A DNA stretch of 64,000 nt from an uncultured Collinsella sp. (lineage in GTDB: Bacteria; Actinomycetota; Coriobacteriia; Coriobacteriales; Coriobacteriaceae): the NCBI GenBank assembly GCA_900754745.1, contig CAAEEB010000067.1:15964-79963 (forward strand), read 5' to 3'. The notes beneath the pieces are model-generated. The model was not told the DNA's origin, made no database searches, and saw nothing but the letters and a program-made list of their open reading frames with translations. Below, piece by piece: positions 26,184-34,914 of the stretch; position 1 is the first letter of the stretch; each line of letters opens with the position of its first letter. Made by a program: the position numbers and the translations under genes.

Positions 26184-26612
26184 ATGTTGGTTTCCACTAA
26201 GGGCAGGTACGCCCTGCGCGTTATGGTTGACCTGGCCGAGCACCAGGCGGCCGGTCGCATCCCGCTCAAAGAGATCGCGGCGCGACAGGGGATTTCCGAG
26301 AAATATCTCGAGAACATCTTGGCGACGCTCGTGCGCGCCAACATGCTTTCTGGCATGCGTGGCAAGGGCGGCGGCTACGTGCTCACGCGCCCGCCCGAGC
26401 AGTACACGGTGGGCGAGATCTTGCGCCTGACCGAGGGCAGTCTGGCACCGGTCGCCTGCCTGGATGGCGACTGCAAGGGCTGCTCGCGATCTGATGAGTG
26501 CCCCACGCTCGACGTGTGGAAAAACCTGGACAAGCTCATCAACGATTACCTCGACGGTGTGACGCTCGATCAACTTGTCGCTCCCAACCATGGCTACGAC
26601 TACGTCATCTAA
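26184..26612 (+). CDS. Rrf2 family transcriptional regulator, IscR/CymR-like
   Basis: A 142-residue winged-helix regulator. The Rrf2 start MLVSTKGRYALRVMVDLA and the recognition region GISEKYLENILATLVRANML are clear, as is the wing RGKGGGYVLTRP. Four cysteines (C92, C97, C100, C106) lie in CLDGDCKGCSRSDEC. IscR has three in this loop for a [2Fe-2S] cluster, while CymR has none, so this protein may sense Fe-S or redox state. It is divergent from cysK, the classic CymR target. The name is left open because cluster and target have not been shown. Confidence 0.88.
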   Translation: MLVSTKGRYALRVMVDLAEHQAAGRIPLKEIAARQGISEKYLENILATLVRANMLSGMRGKGGGYVLTRPPEQYTVGEILRLTEGSLAPVACLDGDCKGCSRSDECPTLDVWKNLDKLINDYLDGVTLDQLVAPNHGYDYVI

Positions 26613-26682
26613 CCCACACCTGCCATGTGGGGACGGGGTGGAAAAGGTAGATTTTCTTGCCCTCTGAGACTTGGCAAATAAG

Positions 26683-26713
26683 AAGGCCGCCCATTTTTGC
26701 GATGGGCGGCCTT
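26683..26713. terminator. Bidirectional terminator between the Rrf2 and YvlD-like genes
   Basis: AAGGCCGCCCAT (26683-26694) pairs with ATGGGCGGCCTT (26702-26713). T runs or T-rich sequence flank it on both strands, serving two convergent genes. Confidence 0.82.
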
Positions 26714-26749
26714 TGATTTGGTCCGATGCGTCTGTGTATCGGGGGCGTT

Positions 26750-27115
26750 CTACTCTTCGGCAATACTATCGAGGATACTTCGCATGATGGACACTAGGAT
26801 GCTGCCCATAAAGGCCGAGCCAAAGCCGGCGATGGAGATGCCGACGCCCAACAGGTTGACCGACAGGTAGCTGGCGAGCTCCAGCATAAAGCTGTTGAGC
26901 ACGAGCTGGAAAATGCCGAGCGTAATGATTGTGAGCGGCAGCGAGATGACCGTGAGGAACGGTTTGACGAACGAATCGACGATGTTGAGGAACAGTCCCA
27001 CAAAGGCAAAGCAGACCCAGGCCTCGGCAAAGCCGAAGGGCTGGATGCCGGGGACGAGGAACGTGGCGATCGCGATGGCGATCGAGGTGAAGAGCCAGTT
27101 AAGCATAAAGCGCAT
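26750..27115 (-). CDS. YvlD-like / phage-holin-family membrane protein
   Basis: A 121-residue protein with four hydrophobic segments, of the family often labelled 'phage holin family' or DUF360 (YvlD). The pattern VGLFLNIVDSFVKPFLTVISLPLTIITLGIF is typical in type (a short membrane protein with a proline-rich second turn). There are no phage genes nearby, so it is a chromosomal membrane protein rather than a lysis gene. The ATG at 27115 has GAAAGGA before it. Function is unknown; YvlD relatives link to envelope stress. Confidence 0.82.
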   Translation of the reverse strand: MRFMLNWLFTSIAIAIATFLVPGIQPFGFAEAWVCFAFVGLFLNIVDSFVKPFLTVISLPLTIITLGIFQLVLNSFMLELASYLSVNLLGVGISIAGFGSAFMGSILVSIMRSILDSIAEE

Positions 27116-27440
27116 GGCGTGAATCCTTTCTTGCGCCGGGATTGCTGGCGTCGCGTGAAGCGGCTTGCGGCGGCGACTTGGATGGTTGCGCGGGCGCGCC
27201 GCGGTGTTTGGGCGCCCATTGTCTCAAATATTCGTGGAGCTTACGTGCGCATTCGGTTTCTAAATGGCGTTCGTCCTGAAAAACGTGCCGCTGACAGAGA
27301 GTCTTGTCACTTTAGTTTGGTGGTGTGCTACACTGCTACGGGCAAATGGCCCATGCATAGTTTTATTGCATATTTACGGGCGAACGATGCCCGATGTCAG
27401 TATCAACTTCGATGCCTTTTGGCGGGTTTGGCGGTGATCG

Positions 27441-27740
27441 ATGAATATCGAGAACATGTTTGACAAGCCTGATGTCAAGCAGCTGGTCCACGCATTTAGT
27501 CTTTTGGACGACGAGAACGATATTCAAGCGTTTTTAACCGATATCTGCACACCGCGCGAGATCTGCGATCTTTCTCAGCGCCTGCAGGTCGCGCGTTATC
27601 TGGATGAGGGCGAGCCCTATGTTGAGGTTCAGGCCCGCACCGGCGCTTCGTCCACCACGGTGAGCCGCGTGTCCAAGGCGCTTAATGGCGAGTACGGTGG
27701 CTATCGCAAGATCCTCATCAAACTGGAGGATGGCGAGTAG
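27441..27740 (+). CDS. YerC/YecD family TrpR-like regulator
   Basis: A 99-residue helix-turn-helix protein related to TrpR. The DNA-binding part reads LSQRLQVARYLDEGEPYVEVQARTGASSTTVSRVSKAL, then a short tail. YerC proteins stand alone in many Gram-positives; the effector is not known. An extended -10 (TGCTACACT near 27326-27334) lies about 110 bp upstream. The 325-nt gap before it (27116-27440) holds only promoter sequences and a weak, unlikely reading frame. A terminator follows directly. Confidence 0.85.
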   Translation: MNIENMFDKPDVKQLVHAFSLLDDENDIQAFLTDICTPREICDLSQRLQVARYLDEGEPYVEVQARTGASSTTVSRVSKALNGEYGGYRKILIKLEDGE

Positions 27741-27765
27741 GCCAGCGGCAAAAACGAATTGCGCA

Positions 27766-27792
27766 GAACCGTCCCTTCGGGGGCGGTTTTTT
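27766..27792 (+). terminator. Terminator of the YerC-like gene
   Basis: GAACCGTCCC (27766-27775) pairs with GGGGGCGGTT (27779-27788, with a bulge), ending in TTTTTT. A long inverted repeat begins a few bases later. Confidence 0.82.
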
Positions 27793-27795
27793 GAT

Positions 27796-27871
27796 CCCTT
27801 GGGGACGGGGGAAACGGATCACCGAGGGGGTCAGTCTAACCCGGTGGTCCGTTTTCCTCCGTCCCCAAGGG
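27796..27871. repeat. Long inverted repeat of the CCGTCCCCAAGGG family
   Basis: A near-perfect 29/30-nt inverted repeat joins 27796-27824 and 27842-27871 around a 17-nt loop. Its right arm contains CGTTTTCCTCCGTCCCC, found identically at 15129-15145, and CTCCGTCCCCAAGGG, found identically at 56636-56650. The last two are single-arm remnants. It is thus a dispersed family, full copy here, between a terminator and addB. Confidence 0.8.
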
Positions 27872-27959
27872 ACCAAATCTGTTGGCGTGGGGCAAATCTG
27901 TCCGCGTGGGCGGGTAGGATGGATGCATTGATTATTGCGAGCGGTTTGAGTGGAGGACC

Positions 27960-30900
27960 ATGCCTGTTCGAATCTATACCACCAATACCGGTACGGACTT
28001 GAGCGATGCCGAGGCGGCGTTGCTCGCCGACCTGGTTGCCCGCTACGGGCGTGCCGTTTCGCTGGCGCCTTCGTTTGCCGAGCTCGACCTGTGCCGTCAC
28101 GATGCTGCGGTTGCTGGCGCCTCGCTGGGCGTTGACTACAAAACCCCCGCGTCGTGGCTTCGTTCGCTGTGGGAGCTTATGGGCGATGGTCGCAGCTTCG
28201 TTGGCAACATGCAGCGCCAGATGCTGTTCTCGGACATGATCGCCCGTCGCGACGATGCCGACCTGCAGCCGCTTTCGCGCAGTCAGGGCACGGTGCGCAT
28301 GCTCGCGCGCATGGCCCGCGATGTGCTGCCGGGCGTAGCGGGAAGGGGTGCCGAGCGCTGCTGCGGCGACGTTTGCCGGCCCGATCCCAAGAGCGACGCC
28401 GAGGCTCGCGTGTTTGAGCTGTTGAGTGCCTATGCGAGCGGCTTGGACCGTCGAGACATGGTCGAGCCCTGCGAGGCGGCTGACCTTATGGCCGAGGTGC
28501 TGGCCGACAACCTTCCGGCGTGCGCTAGCGCGGTATGTGTGCGCGGCATCACATCGTTTACGCACGGCCTGCTCGAGCTGCTGTCGGCCGTGGCGAACAA
28601 TGGGGGAGAAGTCGTTGTGCTGCTTGCCCGCGAGCAGGCGGCGATGCGCGAGGAACTTGCCGCGGCATTTGATGCCCGCGGCGTGCTGTTTGAGGTCGCG
28701 CCGCTGGGGGAGGGTGCCGCCGCGCCCCAGACTGCCTCCAAGTCCGCCGCTCAGCCTACTTTCGTAGAGGTTGCCGGCCCCCACGCCCGCGCCCATGCCT
28801 ATGTTGATGCGATTGATGAGCTGGTAAAAACGTGTGAGGATGCCGCACCGCGCGACGATGCCGCAGTACCCGCCGACCCTGTGCGCGTGCTCGTGGTGTC
28901 TGCCCGGGCTCCTCAGCTGTTCGGTGAACTCGCTGCCCGTTTGGCGGCACGTCATATTGCGGCCGAGACAACCGAGTTCACGGCGTTTTCCCAATCCATC
29001 GCGGGCAGGCAGTTCGCGGCGCTCGCCAATCTGATCGAGCGCATGAAGGCCGCCGACGAGGGCACCGCCTCCAAGACCGAGTGGTGGCCCGCGCCGGAGC
29101 TTACCGACTGGATTTACAGTCCGCTTTCGGGTGCCGATGCCGCCAGCGCGCGCACCTTCGACAAGAACATGCGCCTGTCGCGCGGCAAGACCACCACGGC
29201 CGTCAAGAGCCTGCTGCAGAGCGTGCAGGGCCAGGTCAGGGGCACGCGCAAGGCCGCCAGTGATGATAACTGGTTTAAGAACGTGCCGTGCGTGGTCTCG
29301 GACGTGTTCCAAGCGCTGTGGCGCGACAAACCCGTGACGGCGCTCAAGGCAATGCTCGCCGTCGCCGAGGCGTTGCCCGATCGCGCCCTTGGAGGGCTTG
29401 ACGGTCAGGCTCGTCGCCAGGCGGAGACCGCCCTGCTGCGACATGCCATCGACATCCTTATGAACGATGCCCGTACGCTCGACGTGTCGCAGGCCGCGAC
29501 CGTGCCCGTGCTCGACGACGTTCGTACCAAGATGGACAAGCGCAGCACCGCATACGATTACGAGACCTACGAGGTCGACCGCGCGCCGCGCGCCCAGGTG
29601 CGCTTTGCGTCGCTTACCGATGCGGCAGCCCTGCGCCCCGATAGCTACGATGCCGTGTTGTTTGCCGACGTCGATCTGGACAGTTATCCGCTCTCACACG
29701 AGGAGGGACCGCTGGCCACGCTGACGGCCGAGCTGGGGCGCAGCGGTGTGACGCTTGAGCCCGCGGCCCTGCTGCGCGTGCGCTTTGGCCGCGCGATGCA
29801 GGCCGCGCGTGGTCCGGTTGCGCTTGCCCGCGTGACCCACGATCGCCAGGCGCGCGAGTGCTATCCGGCTGCCGTGTGGACCGAGTTGCGGGCGCACGCC
29901 GAGGCCACTGGCGCCGCCAAGGTTGCGTGCGTGGGCGAGGGCGGTATCGTTGCCGATTTTGATCCAGCGGCCGGCGAGGGCATCGAGTGCAAGCGCGTCG
30001 CGTGCGAGGCCCCTCAGCATTTGAGTGAGGCGGCTGTGCCGTACCTGGTCCTGCGTCGCCGCGATGGCGAGGGCAAGAACGCGCCGCTCGTGCCGCGTCT
30101 GACGTCCGCCTCGCAGATTGAGGCGTACTCGACGTGCCCGCTATGCTGGTTCGTCTCGTACCGCGTGAAGCCCCAGTCGATCGACGCCGGCTTTGGCAAT
30201 ATGGAGAAGGGCAACTTTGTCCACGACGTGCTGGAGCACCTGCACGCCCGTCTGCCCCAGGAGGGCATGGAGCGCGTGACGCCCGAGAATCTGCCGCGCG
30301 CTCAGGAGCTGCTGCGCGAGGTCTTTGACGAGACGTTGGCCGAGCACGCCGGCAAGCGAGGCACGGAGGGCTCGCTGGTGCCGCTCTCTGCGGTGGAGGA
30401 GCGCCAGGTGGCCGAGATTCTGCCGCAGCTGGAGGGCGTGCTTGCCTACGAGTCCGAGGCGCTTGCCCCCTTTGCCCCGCGTTACCTGGAGTTCGCCTTC
30501 AACGAGCTCAAGGTCGAGTATGCCGGTTGGCCGCTTGGCGGGCGCATCGACCGCGTGGACGTGGACGCCGAGAATCGTGCCGTGGTGATCGACTACAAGC
30601 ATCGCACGGGCGTTGAGGAGTTTAAGCTCGCCGACCCTACGGTGCGCGACGAGGAATCGGGCACGGCGCCCATCGACAATCCGCGCTGGTTGCCGCCCCA
30701 TACTCAGACGCTTATCTATGCTCAGGCCATGCGCCGGGCGCTGGATCTGGATACCCGTGCGGCGCTCTATTTTTCGACCAAGGGCGGCAAGCCGGCGTTG
30801 CGCGGCGCCGCGAGCGCAGAGCTGCTCGAGGAAGAGCGCGGCGACGGTCGCATCCCGGGCCTTAAGAAAGGTTTCCCCGGCGAGGGTGGCAGCATGGACT

Positions 30901-31058
30901 TCGACGCCCTGCTCGATCGCGTGGAGGCCGGCATTGCCGAGCGCCTGCGCGAGCTCGAAGCAGGCAACGTTGCCGCTGTCGACCCGACGTCGGCTCAGGC
31001 CGCGCATGCGCGCTGCTCGTATAACCACGAAGGAACGTTTGTAAGGAGGGACGTGTAG
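27960..31058 (+). CDS. addB: AddB-like subunit, PD-(D/E)XK nuclease of the AddAB complex
   Basis: Partner of AddA in the helicase-nuclease that processes double-strand breaks for recombination; 1032 residues. The C-terminal nuclease domain has GGRIDRVDVD and VVIDYKHRTG near residue 875. The N-terminus has no Walker A motif, unlike B. subtilis AddB (GRSGSGKS). The 4Fe-4S cluster looks incomplete: CPLCWF is present, but the end has only one Cys (HARCSYNHEG) where a C-x2-C-x5-C group is expected. The gene is 3 nt before addA, which makes the pairing secure. The ATG at 27960 follows GGAGG with a short 3-nt gap. Confidence 0.85.
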   Translation: MPVRIYTTNTGTDLSDAEAALLADLVARYGRAVSLAPSFAELDLCRHDAAVAGASLGVDYKTPASWLRSLWELMGDGRSFVGNMQRQMLFSDMIARRDDADLQPLSRSQGTVRMLARMARDVLPGVAGRGAERCCGDVCRPDPKSDAEARVFELLSAYASGLDRRDMVEPCEAADLMAEVLADNLPACASAVCVRGITSFTHGLLELLSAVANNGGEVVVLLAREQAAMREELAAAFDARGVLFEVAPLGEGAAAPQTASKSAAQPTFVEVAGPHARAHAYVDAIDELVKTCEDAAPRDDAAVPADPVRVLVVSARAPQLFGELAARLAARHIAAETTEFTAFSQSIAGRQFAALANLIERMKAADEGTASKTEWWPAPELTDWIYSPLSGADAASARTFDKNMRLSRGKTTTAVKSLLQSVQGQVRGTRKAASDDNWFKNVPCVVSDVFQALWRDKPVTALKAMLAVAEALPDRALGGLDGQARRQAETALLRHAIDILMNDARTLDVSQAATVPVLDDVRTKMDKRSTAYDYETYEVDRAPRAQVRFASLTDAAALRPDSYDAVLFADVDLDSYPLSHEEGPLATLTAELGRSGVTLEPAALLRVRFGRAMQAARGPVALARVTHDRQARECYPAAVWTELRAHAEATGAAKVACVGEGGIVADFDPAAGEGIECKRVACEAPQHLSEAAVPYLVLRRRDGEGKNAPLVPRLTSASQIEAYSTCPLCWFVSYRVKPQSIDAGFGNMEKGNFVHDVLEHLHARLPQEGMERVTPENLPRAQELLREVFDETLAEHAGKRGTEGSLVPLSAVEERQVAEILPQLEGVLAYESEALAPFAPRYLEFAFNELKVEYAGWPLGGRIDRVDVDAENRAVVIDYKHRTGVEEFKLADPTVRDEESGTAPIDNPRWLPPHTQTLIYAQAMRRALDLDTRAALYFSTKGGKPALRGAASAELLEEERGDGRIPGLKKGFPGEGGSMDFDALLDRVEAGIAERLRELEAGNVAAVDPTSAQAAHARCSYNHEGTFVRRDV

Positions 31059-31061
31059 GCC

Positions 31062-34000
31062 ATGGATCTTTCGACTTTGATGCCGCAACAGCTGCAGATC
31101 GTCAAAACGCTCGACCGTCCGCTGTTTGTCTCAGCGGGCGCCGGTTCGGGCAAGACCTTTACCCTCACGCGCCGCATCGTCTACGCGCTCTCGCCCGAAT
31201 CCGGTCCGTTCGTTGAGCATCTGGACCAGGTGCTCGCCATTACCTTTACCAAAGATGCCGCTGCCGAGATCCGTGACCGCGTGCGCCGTGCGCTTATCGA
31301 CGAGGGCATGGACGAGGAAGCGCTGACCGTCGACGACGCGTGGATCTCGACCATTCACGGCATGTGCTCGCGTATCCTGCGCGCGCACGCGCTGGAGCTG
31401 GGCATCGACCCCGAGTTCACGGTGCTCACCGATACCGACGAGCTTATGGATCAGGCAGTTGAGCATGTGCTGGCCCGCGCGACGGCGCCCGATGCGGCCC
31501 CCGAGCTCGCGGCATCGCTCAAGGCCCTCTACGCCTGGTATCCCATGGCGGGCGAGGGCGGCCCCTTTGGCGCCGGCACTACCATCAAGGGTCTGGTGCG
31601 CGAGCTGCTGGAGCTCTCGAGCCAGCTGCCGGGCGGCATGGACGACGTACGCGTGGCGCGCGGCCAGGCCGATACCTCGGCTCTTGCCGACGCCTATCGT
31701 GCGGCGCTGGGCGCAAGCAAGGCCGCGACCGAGAAAGCGCAGGTGGCGCTCGATGCCGTCGACGCGTTCGAGGCGAGCGGCAAGACCATGGCCGATGCGG
31801 CGCGACTCATGATGTCGTGCACCGTGCCGCGCGCGAGTAAGGCGTTCCCCAAGGAGCAGGTCGAGCTGCTCAAGGCCGAGGCCGCCGATGCATTTATCAA
31901 TATCGTGCTTGCCTGCGGTGGCCCGGCGCTCGATGCGCTGGTTGGCTTGGCCCGCTCTGTAGAGGCCGAGTATCGCGCACTGAAGGCTGCCCAGTCCGCC
32001 CTCGATAATAACGACCTGCTCCGCATGGCCTACGAGGCCCTGCGCGACTACCCTGCCATTCGTGCTGCGTACGAGGGCCGCTTTAAGATGGTCATGATTG
32101 ACGAGTTCCAGGATACCGACCAGATGCAGGTCGATTTGATTCGCTACCTGACGGGTGCGGGGGAGCGCGCGCTGTGTACCGTAGGCGATGCACAGCAGTC
32201 GATCTATCGCTTCCGCGGCGCCGAGGTCGAGGTCTTCCGCCGCCAGGAGCGCAAAGTGGGATCGACGGCAGCGTCCGAGACGGTCGCCACGCCGGATGTC
32301 CCCGCCGGCGAGCTCGTCAAGCTCGTGCGCAACTTCCGCAGCCACGACGAGGTGCTGCGTTACGTGGCACGCGTCTTCGACGGCGATGACGGCGGCCTGA
32401 TGCAGGGCTTTTTGGACCTTGAGGCGAGCGACGGCCGCAAGGACACGCTGGTGGCAGACGCCTCGCGTCGCCAGGCCCTCTTTGTTGCCGGCGGCAGTAC
32501 GCAGGAGCGCACACAGGCCAAGGCCCGTGCGATCGCCGAGCGATTCCGCGCGCTTGTCGATGCCGGCCAGCCCCAGGGCGGCATGGTGCTGCTGCTGGGC
32601 CGCATGACCAACGCAGACGTCTACGCCCAGGCCTTCCGTGACCAGGGGCTCGACTGCGTCATCGCGGGCGGCTCGGTCTTTGCGCAGGCTGCCGAGGTGC
32701 AGACGGTGCGTGCCCTGGTCTGCGCGCTCGCCAATCCGGCCGATACGGCGCAGGGCCTCATGCCCTTGCTGGCCTCGCCGATGTTTGCACTCGGCACCCA
32801 GGAATTCCTGGCGCTGGCGACCAAGCTCGATAGCGAGACGGGGGAGACCTCGCGCCGCAACATCGATGCGGGCATCATGAGCGATTCCGATGCGCCGGGC
32901 CTGCAGGACCTGCCGCTCGTGACGCGCGCCCGCGAGGTGCTGCGTTATGCGCTTCGTCGTGTGGGCCGCGATTCGTTCGCGGCGATCGCGCGCGACGTGG
33001 TCAACGCTTCGGGCTGGTTTGTGCGTCTGGCGCAGCGTGGTCCCGAGGGCAAGGCCATCGCCGCCAACGTGCTCAAGGCGCTCGATGCCGTGGCTGAGGC
33101 GGAGGCCGAGTTCGGCAACTCGCCGCGCTCCATTGCGCTTGCCTTCGATCGCTTCCTGGCGGGCAAGGAGGCCCCGGGTGCCCTCAACGAGGAGGGTGAC
33201 GGCGCGGTGCGCATCATGACGGTGCATGCCTCCAAGGGTCTGGAATATCCGGTCGTGGCGGTCGCCGAGTGCTTTGGCGTGCGTAAGTCCTCGGGTGCGG
33301 CACAGATGGGTCGCGTCGAGGGCGGAGCACAGGTCGTGGCACTGCCGGCACGCTTTGACGGCGTTAAACTCGCGGACGGAACCTTTGTGAAGGGCGACGA
33401 CGTTAAAAAGCAGTTTGAGCATGCGTTTAAGGGCAAGGGCACGTCGCTGTGGCTGCCGCCGGAGCTCATGGAGGACGTCTGTGCGACGGGTTCTCCCGCC
33501 GAGGCATTTGCTCGCCTGCGCAACGATGACCTGCAGCTCTCGCTCGAGGAGCGGGCCCGCTTGCTCTACGTTGCCATGACGCGTGCCCGCGAGCTGGTGA
33601 TCTTGGCGATGGATGCCGGCGTGAGCCGTGGCAAGGTGACGGCGCCGACCTTCGACGTCGAGACCGATCTGACCTATGACGTGCTGCGTCGTATTCTGCC
33701 GACGAACGGCCTGGACATGCCACAGCTCGATGCCGACCGCCTGGTGTTCGACAACTCCCAGCCGGGCGACTACGAGCTCATTTCGCTCGCGAACTTTACC
33801 TTTGGCGAGCAGGCGTTTGAGGCCAACGCTTCGCTGGATGCCGAGGGCAGGCTTGTCCGCGGCGATGCGGAGCCGGAGGGTGCCGGTGCAGATGCCCGCG
33901 CCGCCGTTCCCGGTCCTGCCGACCCCGAGCCCGATGCGTTTGAGCTCGTGTATCCCCAGGCGGTGGGCGTGCGCATGGGCATCTGCCCGTATCCGGCGCG

Positions 34001-34694
34001 CGATTCGTACAGCTACTCGTCAATTGCCGCGGCGCTGCATACCGAGGCCGAGGACCGTGCCGCCGAGGCACGCGTGCCCATGGACGAGGCTGGCGATGAT
34101 GCGGAGTCGGATGGTTCCGAGATGACGGATGCAGACGTGGCCGCCGTTGGGCCCGCCGGCAACCCCATGGCGTTGGGCTCGGCCTTCCACGCTGCCTGCC
34201 AGTGGCTCATCGAGATGGGTGCCGATGCGCTGCCCGCCGCGCGTGCCGATGCACTGGCGCGCCAGTGGCGCCTGACGCCGGAGCAGCGCGAACGCTTCGA
34301 CGTTGCCCTGGACCGCTGGCTCAAGTCGGCTGTTCGTGCCGACCTGCTCGCGTGGCCGTGCGTTCGCGCCGAGGTGCCGTTCTTTTCGCTGGGCTGCGAG
34401 GACGAGGACATCGCTCGCTACGGTGCATATGCCGAGGGCGCCATCGACGCTTTGGCGACGAATCCGGCGGATTCGTCACACGCGCTGGTCATCGACTACA
34501 AGACGGGCGGCACACCGGACGAGACGCCGGAACAGCTGCAGGAGAAGCACGCCCTGCAGGCGCGCGTCTACGCTGACGTTCTGCACAAGGCGGGCTTTGA
34601 GGCCGTAACCGTCAAGTTCGTCCGCGTGGAGCAGCCGGATCCAACCATCTTCGTCGAACCCGCCGAGCCCCAAGTAGTCACCTACAACCTCTAG
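31062..34694 (+). CDS. addA: AddA: UvrD-type helicase with C-terminal nuclease domain
   Basis: ATP-driven 3'-5' helicase and nuclease, 1210 residues. Walker A is VSAGAGSGKTFTLTRR (about residue 24); AITFTKDAAAEI, the DEFQDTD Walker B box (about 344), GDAQQSIYRFRGAE and VHASKGLEYPVVAV are all UvrD/AddA motifs. The C-terminal RecB-type nuclease reads VIDYKTGG at about residue 1142, followed by the conserved Q and Y residues (LQARVYADVL). The ATG at 31062 has AAGGAGGGACG upstream and lies 3 nt after addB. Acidic, Ala-rich linker regions near residues 940-1020 are unusual but in frame. Confidence 0.94.
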   Translation: MDLSTLMPQQLQIVKTLDRPLFVSAGAGSGKTFTLTRRIVYALSPESGPFVEHLDQVLAITFTKDAAAEIRDRVRRALIDEGMDEEALTVDDAWISTIHGMCSRILRAHALELGIDPEFTVLTDTDELMDQAVEHVLARATAPDAAPELAASLKALYAWYPMAGEGGPFGAGTTIKGLVRELLELSSQLPGGMDDVRVARGQADTSALADAYRAALGASKAATEKAQVALDAVDAFEASGKTMADAARLMMSCTVPRASKAFPKEQVELLKAEAADAFINIVLACGGPALDALVGLARSVEAEYRALKAAQSALDNNDLLRMAYEALRDYPAIRAAYEGRFKMVMIDEFQDTDQMQVDLIRYLTGAGERALCTVGDAQQSIYRFRGAEVEVFRRQERKVGSTAASETVATPDVPAGELVKLVRNFRSHDEVLRYVARVFDGDDGGLMQGFLDLEASDGRKDTLVADASRRQALFVAGGSTQERTQAKARAIAERFRALVDAGQPQGGMVLLLGRMTNADVYAQAFRDQGLDCVIAGGSVFAQAAEVQTVRALVCALANPADTAQGLMPLLASPMFALGTQEFLALATKLDSETGETSRRNIDAGIMSDSDAPGLQDLPLVTRAREVLRYALRRVGRDSFAAIARDVVNASGWFVRLAQRGPEGKAIAANVLKALDAVAEAEAEFGNSPRSIALAFDRFLAGKEAPGALNEEGDGAVRIMTVHASKGLEYPVVAVAECFGVRKSSGAAQMGRVEGGAQVVALPARFDGVKLADGTFVKGDDVKKQFEHAFKGKGTSLWLPPELMEDVCATGSPAEAFARLRNDDLQLSLEERARLLYVAMTRARELVILAMDAGVSRGKVTAPTFDVETDLTYDVLRRILPTNGLDMPQLDADRLVFDNSQPGDYELISLANFTFGEQAFEANASLDAEGRLVRGDAEPEGAGADARAAVPGPADPEPDAFELVYPQAVGVRMGICPYPARDSYSYSSIAAALHTEAEDRAAEARVPMDEAGDDAESDGSEMTDADVAAVGPAGNPMALGSAFHAACQWLIEMGADALPAARADALARQWRLTPEQRERFDVALDRWLKSAVRADLLAWPCVRAEVPFFSLGCEDEDIARYGAYAEGAIDALATNPADSSHALVIDYKTGGTPDETPEQLQEKHALQARVYADVLHKAGFEAVTVKFVRVEQPDPTIFVEPAEPQVVTYNL

Positions 34695-34707
34695 CCCTCA
34701 ATAACTT

Positions 34708-34735
34708 GCGGTGGAATCCCAATCGATTCCACCGC
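34708..34735 (+). terminator. Hairpin after addA
   Basis: GCGGTGGAATC (34708-34718) pairs perfectly with GATTCCACCGC (34725-34735), 13 nt after the addA stop. There is no T run directly after it. GCGGTGGAAT also appears within the repeat at 3914, so this may be a repeat fragment acting as terminator. Confidence 0.45.
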
Positions 34736-34750
34736 GACTCAAAAGTAGTT

Positions 34751-34848
34751 AATTTGGGACGGAGCTTTTTTAGCTGCCCCTGCTGATAGCGCAATTGAAT
34801 TGGTTTGTTCGATTGTCGGCTGGGGCAGCTAAAAAGCGAATCCCAAAT
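34751..34848. repeat. Composite inverted repeat, GTCCCAAATT/AGCT family (diverged copy)
   Basis: The arm at 34751-34780 (AATTTGGGACGGAGC and on) is an imperfect reverse complement of 34821-34848 (GGGGCAGCTAAAAAGC and on), with a 40-nt middle. It is related to the perfect element at 46235-46359 and to a fragment at 42326-42342. Confidence 0.7.
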
Positions 34849-34907
34849 CTTGCAAAGTAGAACTGCAAGAAATAGAATATCTTGCAGTTCTACTTTGCAA
34901 GATTTGG
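34843..34907. repeat. Perfect 28-bp hairpin next to the ribosome site of the ATPase gene
   Basis: 34843-34870 is an exact reverse complement of 34880-34907, with a 9-nt AT-rich loop. The outer end (GATTTGG) touches the GGAG ribosome site (34906-34909) of the next gene. The stem would hide or at least crowd the site in mRNA. Confidence 0.85.
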
Positions 34908-34914
34908 AGATGCC

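Noticed and set aside
26750..27115. Prophage remnant, suggested by the 'phage holin' family name
   Set aside because: No integrase, capsid, lysin or att-like repeats nearby; the family is widespread as a chromosomal membrane protein.
27119..27463. A 114-codon plus-strand frame between the YvlD-like and YerC-like genes
   Set aside because: Overlaps promoters and the YerC start, has no ribosome site of its own and no similarity; treated as non-coding.
31131..33422. A 763-codon minus-strand frame opposite addA
   Set aside because: Covered by the well-supported addA; Arg/His/Ala-rich, no domain.
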